In this document: positions 35,546 through 47,532 of the stretch, piece by piece | Numbering within the stretch: the first letter of the stretch is position 1 | Layout: every line of letters begins with the position of its first letter | Assembly: GCA_021018815.1 (NCBI GenBank) | Contig: JAITYX010000065.1 | Coordinates: forward strand, 1,535,001-1,599,000 | Origin: Talinum fruticosum | Lineage: Eukaryota; Streptophyta; Magnoliopsida; Caryophyllales; Talinaceae | DNA: 64,000 nt | Direction of reading: 5' to 3' | Notes under the pieces: generated by a model | What the model saw: only the letters and a program-made list of their open reading frames with translations | Database searches by the model: none | Told to the model about the DNA's origin: nothing | Program-made: the position numbers and the translations under genes

Positions 35546-36458
35546 GGATCAACAAAAACATTTGCCTTATCACCACTCACTGAATCCTTTTGTTTCCTTT
35601 TGATTTTCCCAGTGTTGACTACAGAATACAATTGTGCTTGAAAATGATTGGCTCAAGAAGTTTCATGGAAGTAGACATCATTGGTGTCCGGCTTTGGTAA
35701 AGAATTTTTTTTTCTGGGGCATCTTATCTTCCCAAAGGGTCGAATCAACCAATCACTCAATTTCTTGCATACTTTAAGCAACTACTCGACCTTTGTGAAT
35801 TTTATAATAACTTTCTTGATGTCGTAGTTGAGTGGAGAAGTAAAGAGAACGGAAAAGACTATGATTCTTGGGATGGACGGTCGGAAACTTGTTTTGCCCA
35901 TGTACATCTACCGATTCACGCAACGGAAGTGTATACGGCTGAAGTGTATCATATTTTTCAGCAAGAGTACAAAAAAGGAGTATCTTGTGCACAGGCCAAA
36001 ATTCAAGAGACCGCTTCATGTTTAATATATAGAGTATGGAGGGAACAAGTTGATGAATTTTTCCACATTGTTAACATTAATTGGGTCGATGAAACGGCTT
36101 CTTGTACATGCAAAAAATTTGAAGAGATGGAAATTCTATGCTTTCATATCTTGAGGATATTTAACATGTATTGTGTCAAGAAGATACCTAAGAAATATAT
36201 ATTAGATAGATGGCGGAAAAACATCAAGGCTTAGGAAGGTGATAATAATGCAAGATGTTTCAACAAATCTACCGACACTTCTTCATTAGTTTAGCGAGTT
36301 GTAAGCACTGCAAAAATTTAGTATCCTTATAATTGCGTCTGCCACAAATGAGAAAACAAGAGCTTTTTGGGACGAATTGTTTGGAAAGGCTAAGGATGCT
36401 CTTGAAAAGGATATTGGCCCAATATACCATTGCGGATCGGAAGAAGAAAATGTAAACT

Positions 36459-39369
36459 TGTAACGCCCCAGTTACCATTACTTAATAATTCCCTAATTCG
36501 ATAATATTAGGTAAGGTCGTAGCGGAAGTTAGCGATCGAAGGCGTTACCGCCGCCCTAATAATAGGACAAGGCTAAAAATAAAATAGCACGATATCCCGT
36601 GTCTATCGGTTGTGCTTAAGTAAGTCCGGGAAATGTTAAATGTTATGTCTGCAGGAGTCAAGCCGACAACTTAAATAAACCAACCCAAAGTATAGTTACG
36701 CTACATACTTACGAGATATTAATGGCCAATACAATAGTCTGCGATAGGAAATACGTAATATTTAATTACAAATCCAAGGTCAAGCCCCAAATTAACGAGG
36801 AAGAGAAGCACTCGTGAGCATCTAACCCATCTTAGAGCAATGATAATGGAATATCCAGCTAAGTCTTGCTCCCGTCAGAGCTTCTTAGGCAAAGGACTGT
36901 TCACAAATGCTTTTCCTAAAAACAAAAACATTAAAATAATTCGAAGAATGAGTCGAAACTCAGTACGAACATTCCTACACAGTTAAATAATTTTGAAACA
37001 CAGTGATTGAGCGCGCGCATTTCAATTCATTTTAGTTCGAAATCGGGAGAGAGAATGTGAGTAAAACTTGCTTGCCGGTTATTATCCGAAAGTGGAACCC
37101 CTTGATAATTGATACGATCTTTGAATAGGTGCTCACCCCTCGGGCCGACAGAGAACCCGAGTTGATGCCGCGCGGGTGTAATTGGTGGGCATAAGCCTTG
37201 ATAATTGATAATTTAGTGGGGACCACTTAATTTAGGTGGCAAAACTTGATTTGCAAATGATTCATTATTAATTGTATATATGAGAAATGTTGAGATTTGG
37301 TGAAACATGTGAGTTTTCGAAAGGTACGAGCAATGAGCGTTCTGAACCGAGAATATTTGTTTCTCCCCTTTTATAGAAATTTGAGTCAGCAGCTATTCGG
37401 CAACGGAAGTGGCCTCATTTCTGTTTCGATAGATTTTTGTTGTTAATAATGTTTCTCTTGAGTTTCAATAATTGAATTTGTATAAGCGTTGACAATTTAT
37501 TTCGTTTTCTATATTTATTACGTAATCGGTTAAACAACGTTTTCTTACATAACTTCATTGCTTTAATTCCGTTTCAAATAATGAATACAACGCATACTAA
37601 TTAAAGAAGTTGATTAGGTTAATTAGATAATAAATGATTTTGATATAATTCAATTCGTTAGTTGATTTGGATTGAAAATGGTATATATATATATATACAT
37701 AATTGAACACTTATTCCTAGTTTATTCTTTCTCCTTTCATTGCATTCAAAACTCCTAGTTAAATAATTAATTAATCCACCACATGCCTTTCCATATGAAG
37801 TTTTCACAATTTACCAAATTGCCCAAAATTCATACATACACCATTTCGAATTGACGAGCATTATTCCCCCAACAAAATTCACATTCACAACCACAATTAG
37901 ATATACTTAAAGCTCAAATTTTTCTCACATTTCTACACTTACACATTACCCAATTTCAACTCTTCATACACATTCTCCTTCGTTTGCTCAATATAACCAT
38001 TTGCAAAATATAGCACATCCATCAACTTACTCAATTCTATAATAAAATATTCTCAATCTCGTTCACTAATTCATAATTTCCCCAAAAATCACATTTATTC
38101 ATATTCATTAACAATCAATCCATCAAAGTACCGAGCCTCAATCATCCTCACCATTCGAATTTTCCCAATCAATCTTTAAATTCGATCAACAACCATATTT
38201 CTAATCGGATAATTCAATTTACAATTACAATTGCTTAAATAAATAATGAACTTGATAATTTAGGGTTTAACGTTTTACCTTCAAATTCGGAGGGGAGGAG
38301 TCGGGAGGAAGGTGGAGTAGTGGTGCGTGGCAGCCGCACCGGCGACCACCGAGCGAGGAACGGCGACTAGCTCCGGCGGCCGCCGCGGCTGATGTGTGGT
38401 CGATAGGTGGGCCGCGGCAGAGGTGAGGCGAGCTCGCGCCCGCACGAGAGAGAGCGAGAGTGAGAGCGCGGACGAGAGACGCCGGGCGTCTTCTCGACGA
38501 TGCCGGCACCGGCCGCTGGCTCGGCGTTGGTGGCGCTTGGTGGCCGAGACCAGAGTAGCGAGGTGGAGGTAGGGGAGGGAGCAGAGGCGCGCGAGGAGAG
38601 AGAAAGGGAGCGATAGTGTGAGAGAGTGAGAGGGCGCCTGCCGGAGGTGCCTAGCGCCGGCTTCGGCCGGCGTTGGTGGCGTTCGGTGGCCGAATTGGGG
38701 CGGCAGTGAGGCGGTGAGGCGGGGAGACGAGAGAGGGAGCACGCAAGGGAGAATGAGGGTGTGTGAAGAATGGAATGAATTTTGAAGCTGTACCTACCTT
38801 CTAGAGAAATCCCTTCGGATTTTTCTTTCAAAATATCGAGTGTCATTATTTTTATTTTGTTTTATTTATTTGTTATTTTATTATCCGTCCGGTTTTACAT
38901 AACTTACTTACATTGTTACTATTATTATTATTCCTTAACTTGGGTGATTAATTAATTTTAAGTAAGTACACTTTAATAATATCACCTTTATCTTCCTTTA
39001 ATGATTTTATTTTATTACGTTTATCGTATAATAGTGTTGTAAATAAGTTATTCGATCTGTTTTAAATGTAATGGTTCATTTAAATTATAATTTCTGATAA
39101 CCTTATAATTATGTAACTTTATATTTATAGGCGTTATATATTTTCATATAAATTTCTAAATTTTTATTTCAAACATATCTCGTAGGTTTACTATCATTAT
39201 TATGAAATTTATTTGTTGGAGGCCACTTCATCGCCTTAGCTGTATAACACACATATAAAAATAATTTAAATATAGAATATCGAATTGAAGTGCACGCGCT
39301 CAATCATATAAATCTTGTAATTAATGAATTAATAAAATAAACAATGTGGTTTAGGGTCGGGTTGTTACA
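36459..39369 (-). mobile_element. Solo LTR of the Tekay-type family, target duplication AAACT
   Basis: On the minus strand it runs TGTAACAACCCGACCC (from 39369) to GGGGCGTTACA (36459), 2911 bp. AAACT flanks it at 36454-36458 and 39370-39374. It contains a TATA box (about 37372-37364), a GC-rich pyrimidine block (38281-38750) whose long Ser/Arg/Pro-rich frames I regard as non-coding, and a short TA run (37681-37700). It is the uninterrupted counterpart of the LTR hit by the virus at 21723-29038. Confidence 0.97.
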
Positions 39370-39560
39370 AAACTCAAGAGGAATAGTCCAAAATCCCAAT
39401 AAGACAAGGGAGAAAGGGCAAAGAAATAAAAGAAAAGTGAGCATAGCTAAACAGACGCGCAATCAAGTGAAGGCAAGAAAGAAGAATGCTTCAAAGCAAG
39501 CCACAAATAACTTTAGCCCTCTTAACATAAGCGCAAACATTCTAGCAGCTCGGTGAAGAC
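39370..39560 (+). pseudogene. C-terminal continuation of the FRS-like relic
   Basis: Basic sequence with NPNKTREKGQRNKRKVSI resembles the Pro-Lys-Gly-Lys tail of FRS proteins after the SWIM finger. It directly continues 36458 across the solo LTR once one AAACT copy is removed. Confidence 0.6.
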
Positions 39561-39779
39561 ATGTTGTGGATGTTGAAGAACATACATGGAATTCATTGAT
39601 GATTACAAATTGATCATTGAAGATGTCGATGTTGAAGAACTTTTTGAGCACCTTTATATTATTAAAACATATATGATACATTTATTGGTTATTATTAAAA
39701 ACTTACACGATTATAGATTGTGATTATTATTGGTTGTTATTGACTCTTATTAGTTGTGACACATTGATGGTTTCAATTT

Positions 39780-39970
39780 TTATAGAACTTTAGTGTACTT
39801 TTTCTCTATTGCAATGAACCTTTTCTCTAATGTAGTGAACCTTTAACTACGGTTTATAAGGTCATAAAACGTGACTTTTTCTAAATTGCAGGGAACCTTT
39901 TTTAAATTTCAGTGAACCTTTTCCATATTGCAGTGAATCTTTTCTCTACTACTACATTGAACCTTTTTAA
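39780..39970 (-). repeat. ~21-bp motif cluster, minus orientation
   Basis: About seven copies such as GAACCTTTTCTCTAATGTAGT and GAACCTTTTCCATATTGCAGT (trimmed ends), the reverse complement of the intronic motif. Spacing is 21-22 bp. Confidence 0.75.
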
Positions 39971-40289
39971 ATTTATTATATAATCTTCTAATTTTATAAG
40001 ATGCCCTTTATAATCATTCAACTACTTGCACAAACTTTTATTCACCAACTACAACTACACCAAAATATATACCTTCTACAATTAAAGTTAAACATCATCT
40101 TTTAATATAGATGTCTCGATGATATACAATCCAATATTTATTTAGTAGGAATTATTGCTTATCAATAGTTCAAACCAACGAATAGCACAATGCTATAAAT
40201 TGTGCGCTCCAATAGAAAACACAAGATTAACATGTAATAATCTCGACTATCCAATTCATTTCTACCAAATAAACAAAACAACCCCTAAA
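39971..40289. other. AT-rich MULE-region spacer
   Basis: No coding signal or element ends. Confidence 0.5.
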
Positions 40290-40500
40290 AAATCTAAATG
40301 AAAAGAGCAACCAACACAAACTCTACACATAAATCTAGAAGTCAATTTGTTCAATTTGATGTCCTTTATAGGTACAAACGAAACTTCCTTCCTCTCACCC
40401 TTCCACATCAATCCTACTCCTTTATAAATCCTTGGGATGGACAACCAAAAACATGTTATGTCCATGTACTTCTATTGATTCATGCAACGGAAGTGTATAC
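40290..40500 (+). pseudogene. Fragment similar to FRS-like exon 3
   Basis: CTTGGGATGGACAACC...ATTCATGCAACGGAAGTGTA near 40430-40500 repeats part of 35868-35940. This indicates a second partial copy of the transposase gene or a local duplication. Confidence 0.65.
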
Positions 40501-41319
40501 GGCTATGAAACTTTCATTCACCATACATAAGCTACAAATTGTCCTCTATAATCATTCCACTTGCTTATACAAACTTTCATTCACCATATATAAGCTACAA
40601 ATTGTACCAACTACAACTATACTAAAAAAATATACCTTCTATAGTTAAAGTTAAACTAAAACATCATATGTTAACAAGAGAAAATGCCTTGTATACAGTT
40701 AACCTAACCCTTGATGTTACCATACAGCCTCTCACTTCTCCTTCTTGCAGGAGCACCTTCCTGCTCATTCTCTAATTGAAAACCACCAAAGGACAACACT
40801 TTTATAATTCTATTTTGGTAATTTTTACACTTATTTTCATTCAAAGAAGAAAGTTCATTTTGATCGTTGACGATGATACTGTAGCAATATTTGGCCCTTA
40901 ATTTCTTCAACAATGCATCCTGTAGAAGGAAAAAAAGAAATATAAGAAACTCAATCAATACTATCTTATAAACTCAAAAAGTATTTCAACTTACATTGCA
41001 TTTCTTAAATCCAAGCATCCCATTTGCCAGGATCTCCCTTGTACGTCTCCATGTGCCGCATTGCATAAATCCCGAATCATGATATGATTCATCTGAAGCA
41101 ATAGTTGTCCATGACAATTTCAAATGTTCAAGTTGGAAACTAGCCAAAGAAACAACTTTACCCCTTGTTGATCCGGGGATTCTATTTATACAATGATGCT
41201 AGTACTCCGAAAAGTAACGACATTGGCAAAAAATAAAGAGCATGGTATAGTAAGGATGTATTTATCATTGATTGTTAGCAACTTATATTCAGTTATGGTA
41301 CATTTTTCACATAATTTTC

Positions 41320-41475
41320 ATAGGACTTTAGTGGACCTGTTTTCTGTTGCGGTGAATATATTTTTGTTATGCAGTGAACCTTTTTTCTAATGTAGTGAAT
41401 CTTTAACTATGGTTTAGATTCATAACTAAAAACGTGGCTTTTTCTAAATTGCAGTGAACCTTTTACATAGTCATT
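41320..41475 (-). repeat. ~21-bp motif cluster in the ULP-like region
   Basis: Copies at about 41335, 41362, 41383 and 41450 in the minus orientation, for example TGCAGTGAACCTTTTTTCTA. Confidence 0.65.
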
Positions 41476-43164
41476 AAACTGCTTGAACAAACTTTCATTC
41501 ACCATATATAAGCTAGCAACTGTAATGTCATGAGGTGGTTCTAATTCGAAAAAAAAAAAACTAAGGCAACAAGGCATATCAACGTAAATTCATCATGCAT
41601 CAAGAAGTAATACCTAAAAAACAATAAAATTAAGGTAGAAGATTACCAAGAGGTAAACATTGGTATAATCACCATGACTTTTCTCACTTTTCGAGAAACA
41701 TTATCTATAATCTCCACCTTTTTTCTCAAAAAATTGAAAACACGCCACAAAGTAATGCCTATTATGGAATATAGGAAAAATATCTGCACATATCAGCACA
41801 ACTTTAAACATCATATGAAAGCAACGTCAAGCCAAGCAACTGAAATGCAAATACAAAAAGATCTTACCAGATTCGACTTCGAATGCCAAGCCAGGAAGTC
41901 ATTTGAATCGAATCATTTATAACTTTTTCAAAAGATTTAAACATCTCCACGGGATATTCACTATCGTCACCACCACCTTTAAGCTCCATCTATGTCATAA
42001 CATTTAAATTAATTGAACATGGACTACAAAGAGCAAGCACAAACTAAAGTATCTTAAAAACAACAAATTACTTACATATGGAATACACCCAAAAAGAACC
42101 TTGACGGCGATTGAAAACCCTTCAATTTCTCCAAATGATTTAGTAAGTATGAGAATAAATCAATCACATTAGAATCCAAATGATCCCCATACCCCGGAGT
42201 TCTAATCACCGATCTAGGAACCTTGAAATGTACATCGACAAATAATATTTCACTCGAAAAAAATATTTGATGTATGGTGACCTCAAATAATATTTCACTC
42301 GAAAATAAAAATTAAGAACATCTAATAAATTTATGAGAATAAAAACTTCTTACAGGATTACCTCTCAAGACAAATTTCATCAATTGGAAGAAAACCACAA
42401 TCGAAACACGCTTCTCTTTAGCGAGTCAAAGACTTCAAGGCATCAATGTGCCTTTGGAAGAATGGCGACCTCAAATAAAGCCCTCGCAATTTCTTCTTTG
42501 GTGGTTGAACACTGCCGATATCTTCATCTCCATCTCTATCTTGGCTCAACTGGGGCTGCATTGTATATGAGTACTCGATCCACTTCTAGGATCTCCTTCA
42601 TCACCAGACACTTCGTTAATTATGACCTTCAAGCATCCCCAGGACTTAGTTGATTATGACCTTCTACATCCCTATGAGTTGGTTGATTAGGTTCTCCTTC
42701 ATCCCTAGTACTTGGTTTATTAGGCGGTGGGTGAGATGAGGTGAAATCAAATCTTAAATTAAAGCTTGGAGGTGTAAAGTTGCATGGACCGGAAGTCCGG
42801 TCATAAGTCTTGGCCAATTCAATGCAAGCCTCCCAAAATCCTTGATCATCTGTAAACAAGTTGTCATATTGACTTAAAGGAGGTGCTTGTTTTCTATATC
42901 GGGATTTTCACGTTCACTACCATGAAGATTTTTGCATTGAGCGAGATGGACCAGCTATGACCTTAAAAACTTCCAATTTCGAGATTAATACATCCACCAA
43001 AGTACCTTCAACTTTGGACATCGTGGAACTAACTAGAAACATCCTACGTGCCTCACCAACCGACCGAACAACATCAACTAAAGCATTCGAAAAGTTCTTC
43101 ACCGACGTAGAAACTTTATAAATCCATGCCTGCAAAAAAAAAAAAAAAAAAAAGAATAAGAAGA

Positions 43165-43250
43165 GGACCTTGCAAAAGACAAAAAGATACCCTGCACATG
43201 ACAAAAGGTACACTACAAAAGACAAAAAGATAACATGAAAGAGGATACAT
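43165..43250 (+). repeat. ~21-bp motif cluster, four tandem copies
   Basis: The clearest array: 21-bp units with AGGACCTTGCAAAAGAC, AGATACCCTGCACATGAC, AGGTACACTACAAAAGAC and AGATAACATGAAAGAGG cores. It lies in an intron of the ULP-like relic, just after an A20-type homopolymer (43134-43153). Confidence 0.85.
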
Positions 43251-44462
43251 TGTCAATACCTTTTTGACCTAACCTCTTCATCAACTTCATCTTGGATGTC
43301 TCATTCTAGTGAATCTGGTACCACAATTCTATCATCTATAACCCCTTTTCCAAAGCACCCAATAGATTTCATTTCATAATTCATTCTATCCAAAAGATCT
43401 TTCCTGGTCTAATTTGATAATATAGGAAATCTCCTTCCAATCACTCTTGTTTTGAAGAAGACACGATCCACATAGAAAAGCTATAATTTAAGATGAAAAA
43501 GAAGAGAGATCATTAGAACATAAATTTCTACACAAAAAAAAAAAAACACACACATTGTACTCTAAATATTTATGTGAATTAGAGTATTTACCATAAAGAA
43601 TAGAATTGGGGCTCTAAATATTCTATTTAGTTTCAACTTTCATGTGTCCGTACACTTAACCAAACTATCCAATGTATACTTACACCAATTCAGGTTCTTC
43701 ACCTCATGCAAATTGAAAACACCTTTTAGCACAAGATGATTAACCTTTAGACTTTGATGTCCCTTAATAATGCAAGTAACCACAAAGACAATTAAGTTCC
43801 TCTTAAAATCATCACCCCTTTCCTTTGATGTCTCAATTTTTCAAGAAGCCGATATGTCAAAGGAAATTTCCCATCCCATTGACTCTTCCACTGATTAACA
43901 AATTCCTTATAAAAAGTTGGTTCATTCTTTTTGCCTCTTTAACGTCTTTAGGTCCCCTTTGAAAACCTAATGTCAAATACACATCTTCTTCTCTAATTAT
44001 CAACTCATCATTTCCAACCAACTTCAATGATCGTCTACAAGTGTCAAAGTTTTCAACAAGCCATCTAGATAGACTTGACGGGATTGCATCAATTTTTAAA
44101 CTAAATAAAGAACCAAAATCCATCTTAATAATATCTCTCTTCGCTCCACTGATACATTTGAAAGAAAACTATCTAAAGAAGAAGGAGACATTCTTCTCTT
44201 GTGTTTGAAAGAATCATATTCCATACTAGAAACATCTTTATCACCTAAACAACCAATAAAGATTGATTACAATCTTAATAAAAAAAGTATTTAAGAGAGT
44301 AAATTAAATTAAATAGCAATTAAACGTACCAAGATTATTAGTTTCTTGCGGAGAAACTTCGAACGAGTTCTTTTATATTTCTTACATGCAACAGTCTTGA
44401 CTCTCTTTTTCCTCATCCTATTATCATAAGAAAGAAAACACAAAATATATAACACAAAATAA

Positions 44463-44595
44463 AAAATATACCCCGAAAAACGGAAAAGGTACCCTGCAAA
44501 GGATAAAAGGTACCTCGCACAACTTAATTTTGATTAAGACTCAATCAAACTTAATAACAGTTCAAGGTGACAAAAGGTACCCCGCACAGGACTTT
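44463..44595 (+). repeat. ~21-bp motif cluster upstream of the ULP-like relic
   Basis: Three copies at 44466-44520 (AAAGGTACCCTGCAAAGGAT and variants) and one near 44573. Confidence 0.75.
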
Positions 44596-46555
44596 ACTCA
44601 AACCAATGAAGCCAAACCAATTCTGGAAAAGTTTAGACTTGGATGAATACATTAATGATGAATTAAAGCCAATTCAACTTAGCTGCTCAAAAATCCAACC
44701 CACAAAACCAAAATGACAAAGAAAAATGGGGACTCGATCCAAGTAAGCACTTTTTGAGAACATTGTATGATGTCCCTAGAACATGAACCGATTTGCCAAG
44801 GGACTAGCTATGCAGCGTTGACTTGCATACATAATTCAGCAATTTTAACTTTAGACATGTAGTCTACTAACTACACCACCCAGCTGGACATCTCTAACAT
44901 GCCATCTAAGCATGATGGACAAAGACTCCCATTCAATCACAAACTAACAGGAGAATAGACATAGAGAATTGTGATCATAATTGAGGTTGCTTTTGTAAGT
45001 GTGTTTATCAACAATACCCTGCTAGGCAGTACTCTTGGAGACCCGGGGTAAGGATATATGTCTTTATCATCAAACTAATAGTAGGAGGCAAAGAGTTCCT
45101 GATTTTCTAAGTGACTTTAACGCCGATGAGTTGTTTGTTTCGATTGAGTAAGAATTAAAAACCGAATGTTCAAACTTTAGTGGGACAAGCTGTAGAAAAA
45201 CCTTCAAAATTAACACACTAAAGATAGCAGTGCAGTAAGAAGGGAGATCTATGATTATCCATTCTGACTTGTCTTATAATTTAAAGGTACAAGAGTAAAA
45301 ACTTCGAGTAGCCCACTAGGAAGTCTGCTGTTCAATAACACGAATAGTCCGATCCTATTAAGTAATCAACCTATAATTCATAAAACAAATCCAATAATGC
45401 AAGATGCAAAAAAAAACCGAGGAGCCAACTGGATGGATCATACAAGATCCGAATTGAGGATGCTTTTGCTTGATCATAATTGTGATCATTGTTCGCATTC
45501 CGCCTAACGGGACTCTTCAAGTTCAAGGTATTAATATATGCGATTATCAATATCATCAAATTTATAACAAGAGGCAAGAAAGGTTCCTGATTTCTGTGAA
45601 TGCAATAAGGAAATGACTCTTTATTTCGATCACCTTAGATTTAGAGTACAATGGGTGGCCTCAAGAAGCTACAACCAATAATAGACATTCTTTTTGAGAA
45701 ACCAATAATAAGGCTAGTGCCAACTATTGAAACGACTAATCTACAGTCTCAATTAACATAACTCTTGATTGTCATCAACCCACTATGATTCTACTTCACT
45801 AATGGCAAAATTTGCTTCTAATGCGGGCTCATTGACGAATTTTCAAAAACCTTGGACAATTCAAGGACATAAACTGAAAATGGTTATAGTCTTGTCATAC
45901 AATGTCTCTCGGTAGGCAAATTGAACAATGAAATTGAAAACCTAGAATAATAAAAATGAAAATCAAACAAATTAGAACCCCGGAATCACAACGAGTAATT
46001 TCATATACTCAATTAGTAATATTTTCACTAGTTGTAAACCCTAGAATGTAAAATTGAAAACAGAGAACAATGAAAGTGAAATCGAACAACTCTAAAAATT
46101 CAAACATCACTTACCTAGTTTCAGCATTTTGAGAAGAAGGCCCGGGTACATCCATCTTATGCAGCAAGCTACAAATTAGAGAAGAAACACAACCGCAAAA
46201 TTGAGCTCGAAAATGATGAACGAAACTAAACCTTCGAAAACCGAAAAATCATCTCCAAATACAAGAAATTGGAACTTACAAGAGAGATAAACACACAATG
46301 GAGCTGGAATGAGCAGCGCGAAAGCTCGAGAAATCCTTATTGAGAGAAGTGTAGAAGAAATTAGGGGCACAATTTTCACCGAGAGAAACGAAGAAGCGTT
46401 CCAGTGAAACGAAGAAGAAACTGAAATGAGAGGAGAGAGAAATGAGAGGAGAGGGGAGGAAGGTGAGGGTCTGCAGCAACTTCTTTTATTAATTTAACGT
46501 CACGTGAGTGCCGTATGTATATTATAATATATATACGGTTATAATATATAATTTT
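44596..46555. repeat. Non-coding MULE-region DNA with diverged direct repeat
   Basis: About 45040-45150 and 45525-45630 are diverged copies (shared words ATATCATCAAA/ATCATCAAACTA, GAGGCAA, GTTCCTGATTT). Near 46500-46550 a short AT palindrome (ATATTATAATATATATAC) precedes resumed LTR sequence. No gene seen. Confidence 0.5.
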
Positions 46556-47532
46556 CCACGCCCCTCTAACTATGTCACCTCTCTTCTTCGGACAGACCAT
46601 CCACAACAAAGACTCCTTCACCCAAAAACTCTTCCCTGTCATCCTCTTCTTGACCCATCCGGAATCTTATTCCTCTCCTTGCTTTTTCCTTCACGAAAAC
46701 CATCTCCCTCAACTCCCCAAACTTTCTTCCTCCTCGTCTCCAAACTAGAATCCTACTCCTCCTTCAACTCAAACTCTCGTTTTATCCCTTTACCCGACTT
46801 TATCCATCCCACACCGGTAACCCACGTAAGACAATTCGGGGCTTGTAATCGGGATTAAGAGGAAAGCTTCAAAAGGAAGATGGGGGCGACGACAAAGACG
46901 GTGGATGGCGGACGACGAGAACCATCCGGCAAGACATGAGTTAAGTTTAATTCTTCGGTTTGATTCTTCAATTTGTAGTTTTAGTTCTTCAAAAATTTAG
47001 TTTCTTTTCTTAAATTTTCAATTTAGCTTTGGAATTTAGTGTATTTTGAAAGTAGATTTCTTTTCGAGATTTAGAACTTTGGATTGTTGATTTTTGCTGT
47101 TCAAATTTGGGAATTCAAGTGTTCAATTATGAGTTCGATTTTGCGAAGTCCGGATTGCTTGATTTGTTTCTCTTGTTCAAGTTGGATTGGATTCGAATTA
47201 CTGGTATAACTAGTTGATTCTTGCACTTTTGAGTTTTTCATTTTCAATTTTAGTTTCGATTGAATGTTAGTTGGTATGAATTATTGAATGGTTATTAGTT
47301 TAGTTTCGATTAGTATTAATTTACTTGTCGAATTAGTGATTTGTGAATGAAGACTTGTGTAGGTTAATATATGCGATTTCTAATTTATGTTAGTTTAGGT
47401 TAGTTCCAGTTTTAATTTTAGTTTATTAGGCCAGTTTTTAAGTGTCTTAGTCTCGTTTAGTAATCTAATTTTGATTTGGTTCCATCTCCGTGGTTCGACA
47501 AAATCCCGTACTCCCCAATTTTCTCTCCAATA
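46556..47532 (+). repeat. LTR (TGTTGAG family), right part
   Basis: Matches 51250-52207 with moderate divergence, for example GTTCAAGTTGGATTGGATT and CATTTTCAATTTTAGTTTCG. The end CTCCAATA corresponds to TTCAACA of the other LTR. No primer site follows and the sequence moves straight into protease. Confidence 0.85.

Larger units (their letters stand above)
33784..36458 (+). pseudogene. FAR1/FRS-like MULE transposase relic with introns
   Basis: Exon 1 is 33784-33972 (acidic, one in-frame TAA), donor GTACGT. Exon 2 is 34293-35321: FAR1 DNA-binding domain (DPYNNYGLMVGFNICRHNKK) and MULE transposase core (FGDVIIFNTTYRTDKY, TDQAPSIAATIRVVFP). Exon 3 starts at 35613 after TTTTCCCAG, with a SWIM zinc finger CTCKKFEEMEILCFH near 36105-36150. 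Defects: Asp to Asn in the FDTT box, deletion between the first core motif and TDQ, Cys lost before WH, and several frameshifts. The C-terminal part is split by a solo LTR and continues at 39370-39560. It could come from a Jittery/FAR1-type transposase or a domesticated FRS gene. The transposon setting favours the former. Confidence 0.85.
40690..44250 (-). pseudogene. ULP1-like cysteine protease gene relic of MULE origin
   Basis: From high coordinates the N-terminal plant-transposon domain reads FGSLFSLKIDAIPSSLSRWL and EEDVYLTLGFQRGPKDV (44123-43950), then FPLTYRLLEKLRHQRKG (about 43860). A donor-like ATGGTAAATA ends that exon, and the next starts with YVDRVFFKTRVIGRRFP (about 43480). A further segment lies at 43130-42910 and a Pro-rich one at 42859-42629. 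The C-terminal peptidase C48 part is weak: a DSG-type segment DSGFMQCGTW near 41090-41060, and KKLRAKYCYSI near 40910. ULP1 enzymes remove SUMO or similar modifiers, and these transposon-borne copies are a known family in plant MULEs. Stops and frameshifts abound. Confidence 0.7.
33541..46555. mobile_element. MULE-type DNA with FRS-like and ULP-like gene relics
   Basis: About 10 kb without the solo LTR, lying inside one LTR of the TGTTGAG family. It carries a FAR1/FRS-type MULE transposase relic on the plus strand and a ULP1-like relic on the minus strand, pointing toward each other. MULEs that carry ULP-like genes are known in plants (Kaonashi type). Terminal inverted repeats and a 9-bp target duplication could not be shown, so the limits are the points where LTR similarity stops and resumes. 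Confidence 0.65.

Noticed and set aside
38267..38846. Three overlapping minus-strand frames of 80-159 codons
   Set aside because: Same LTR block as above. Overlapping frames of similar composition with no recognisable domain.
44725..44900. tRNA-like signals on the minus strand (box A-like TGGTGTAGTTAGTAGAC near 44890, box B-like GGATCGAGTCC near 44735)
   Set aside because: The boxes are about 145 bp apart and no cloverleaf or acceptor stem fits, so this is neither a tRNA nor a standard SINE.
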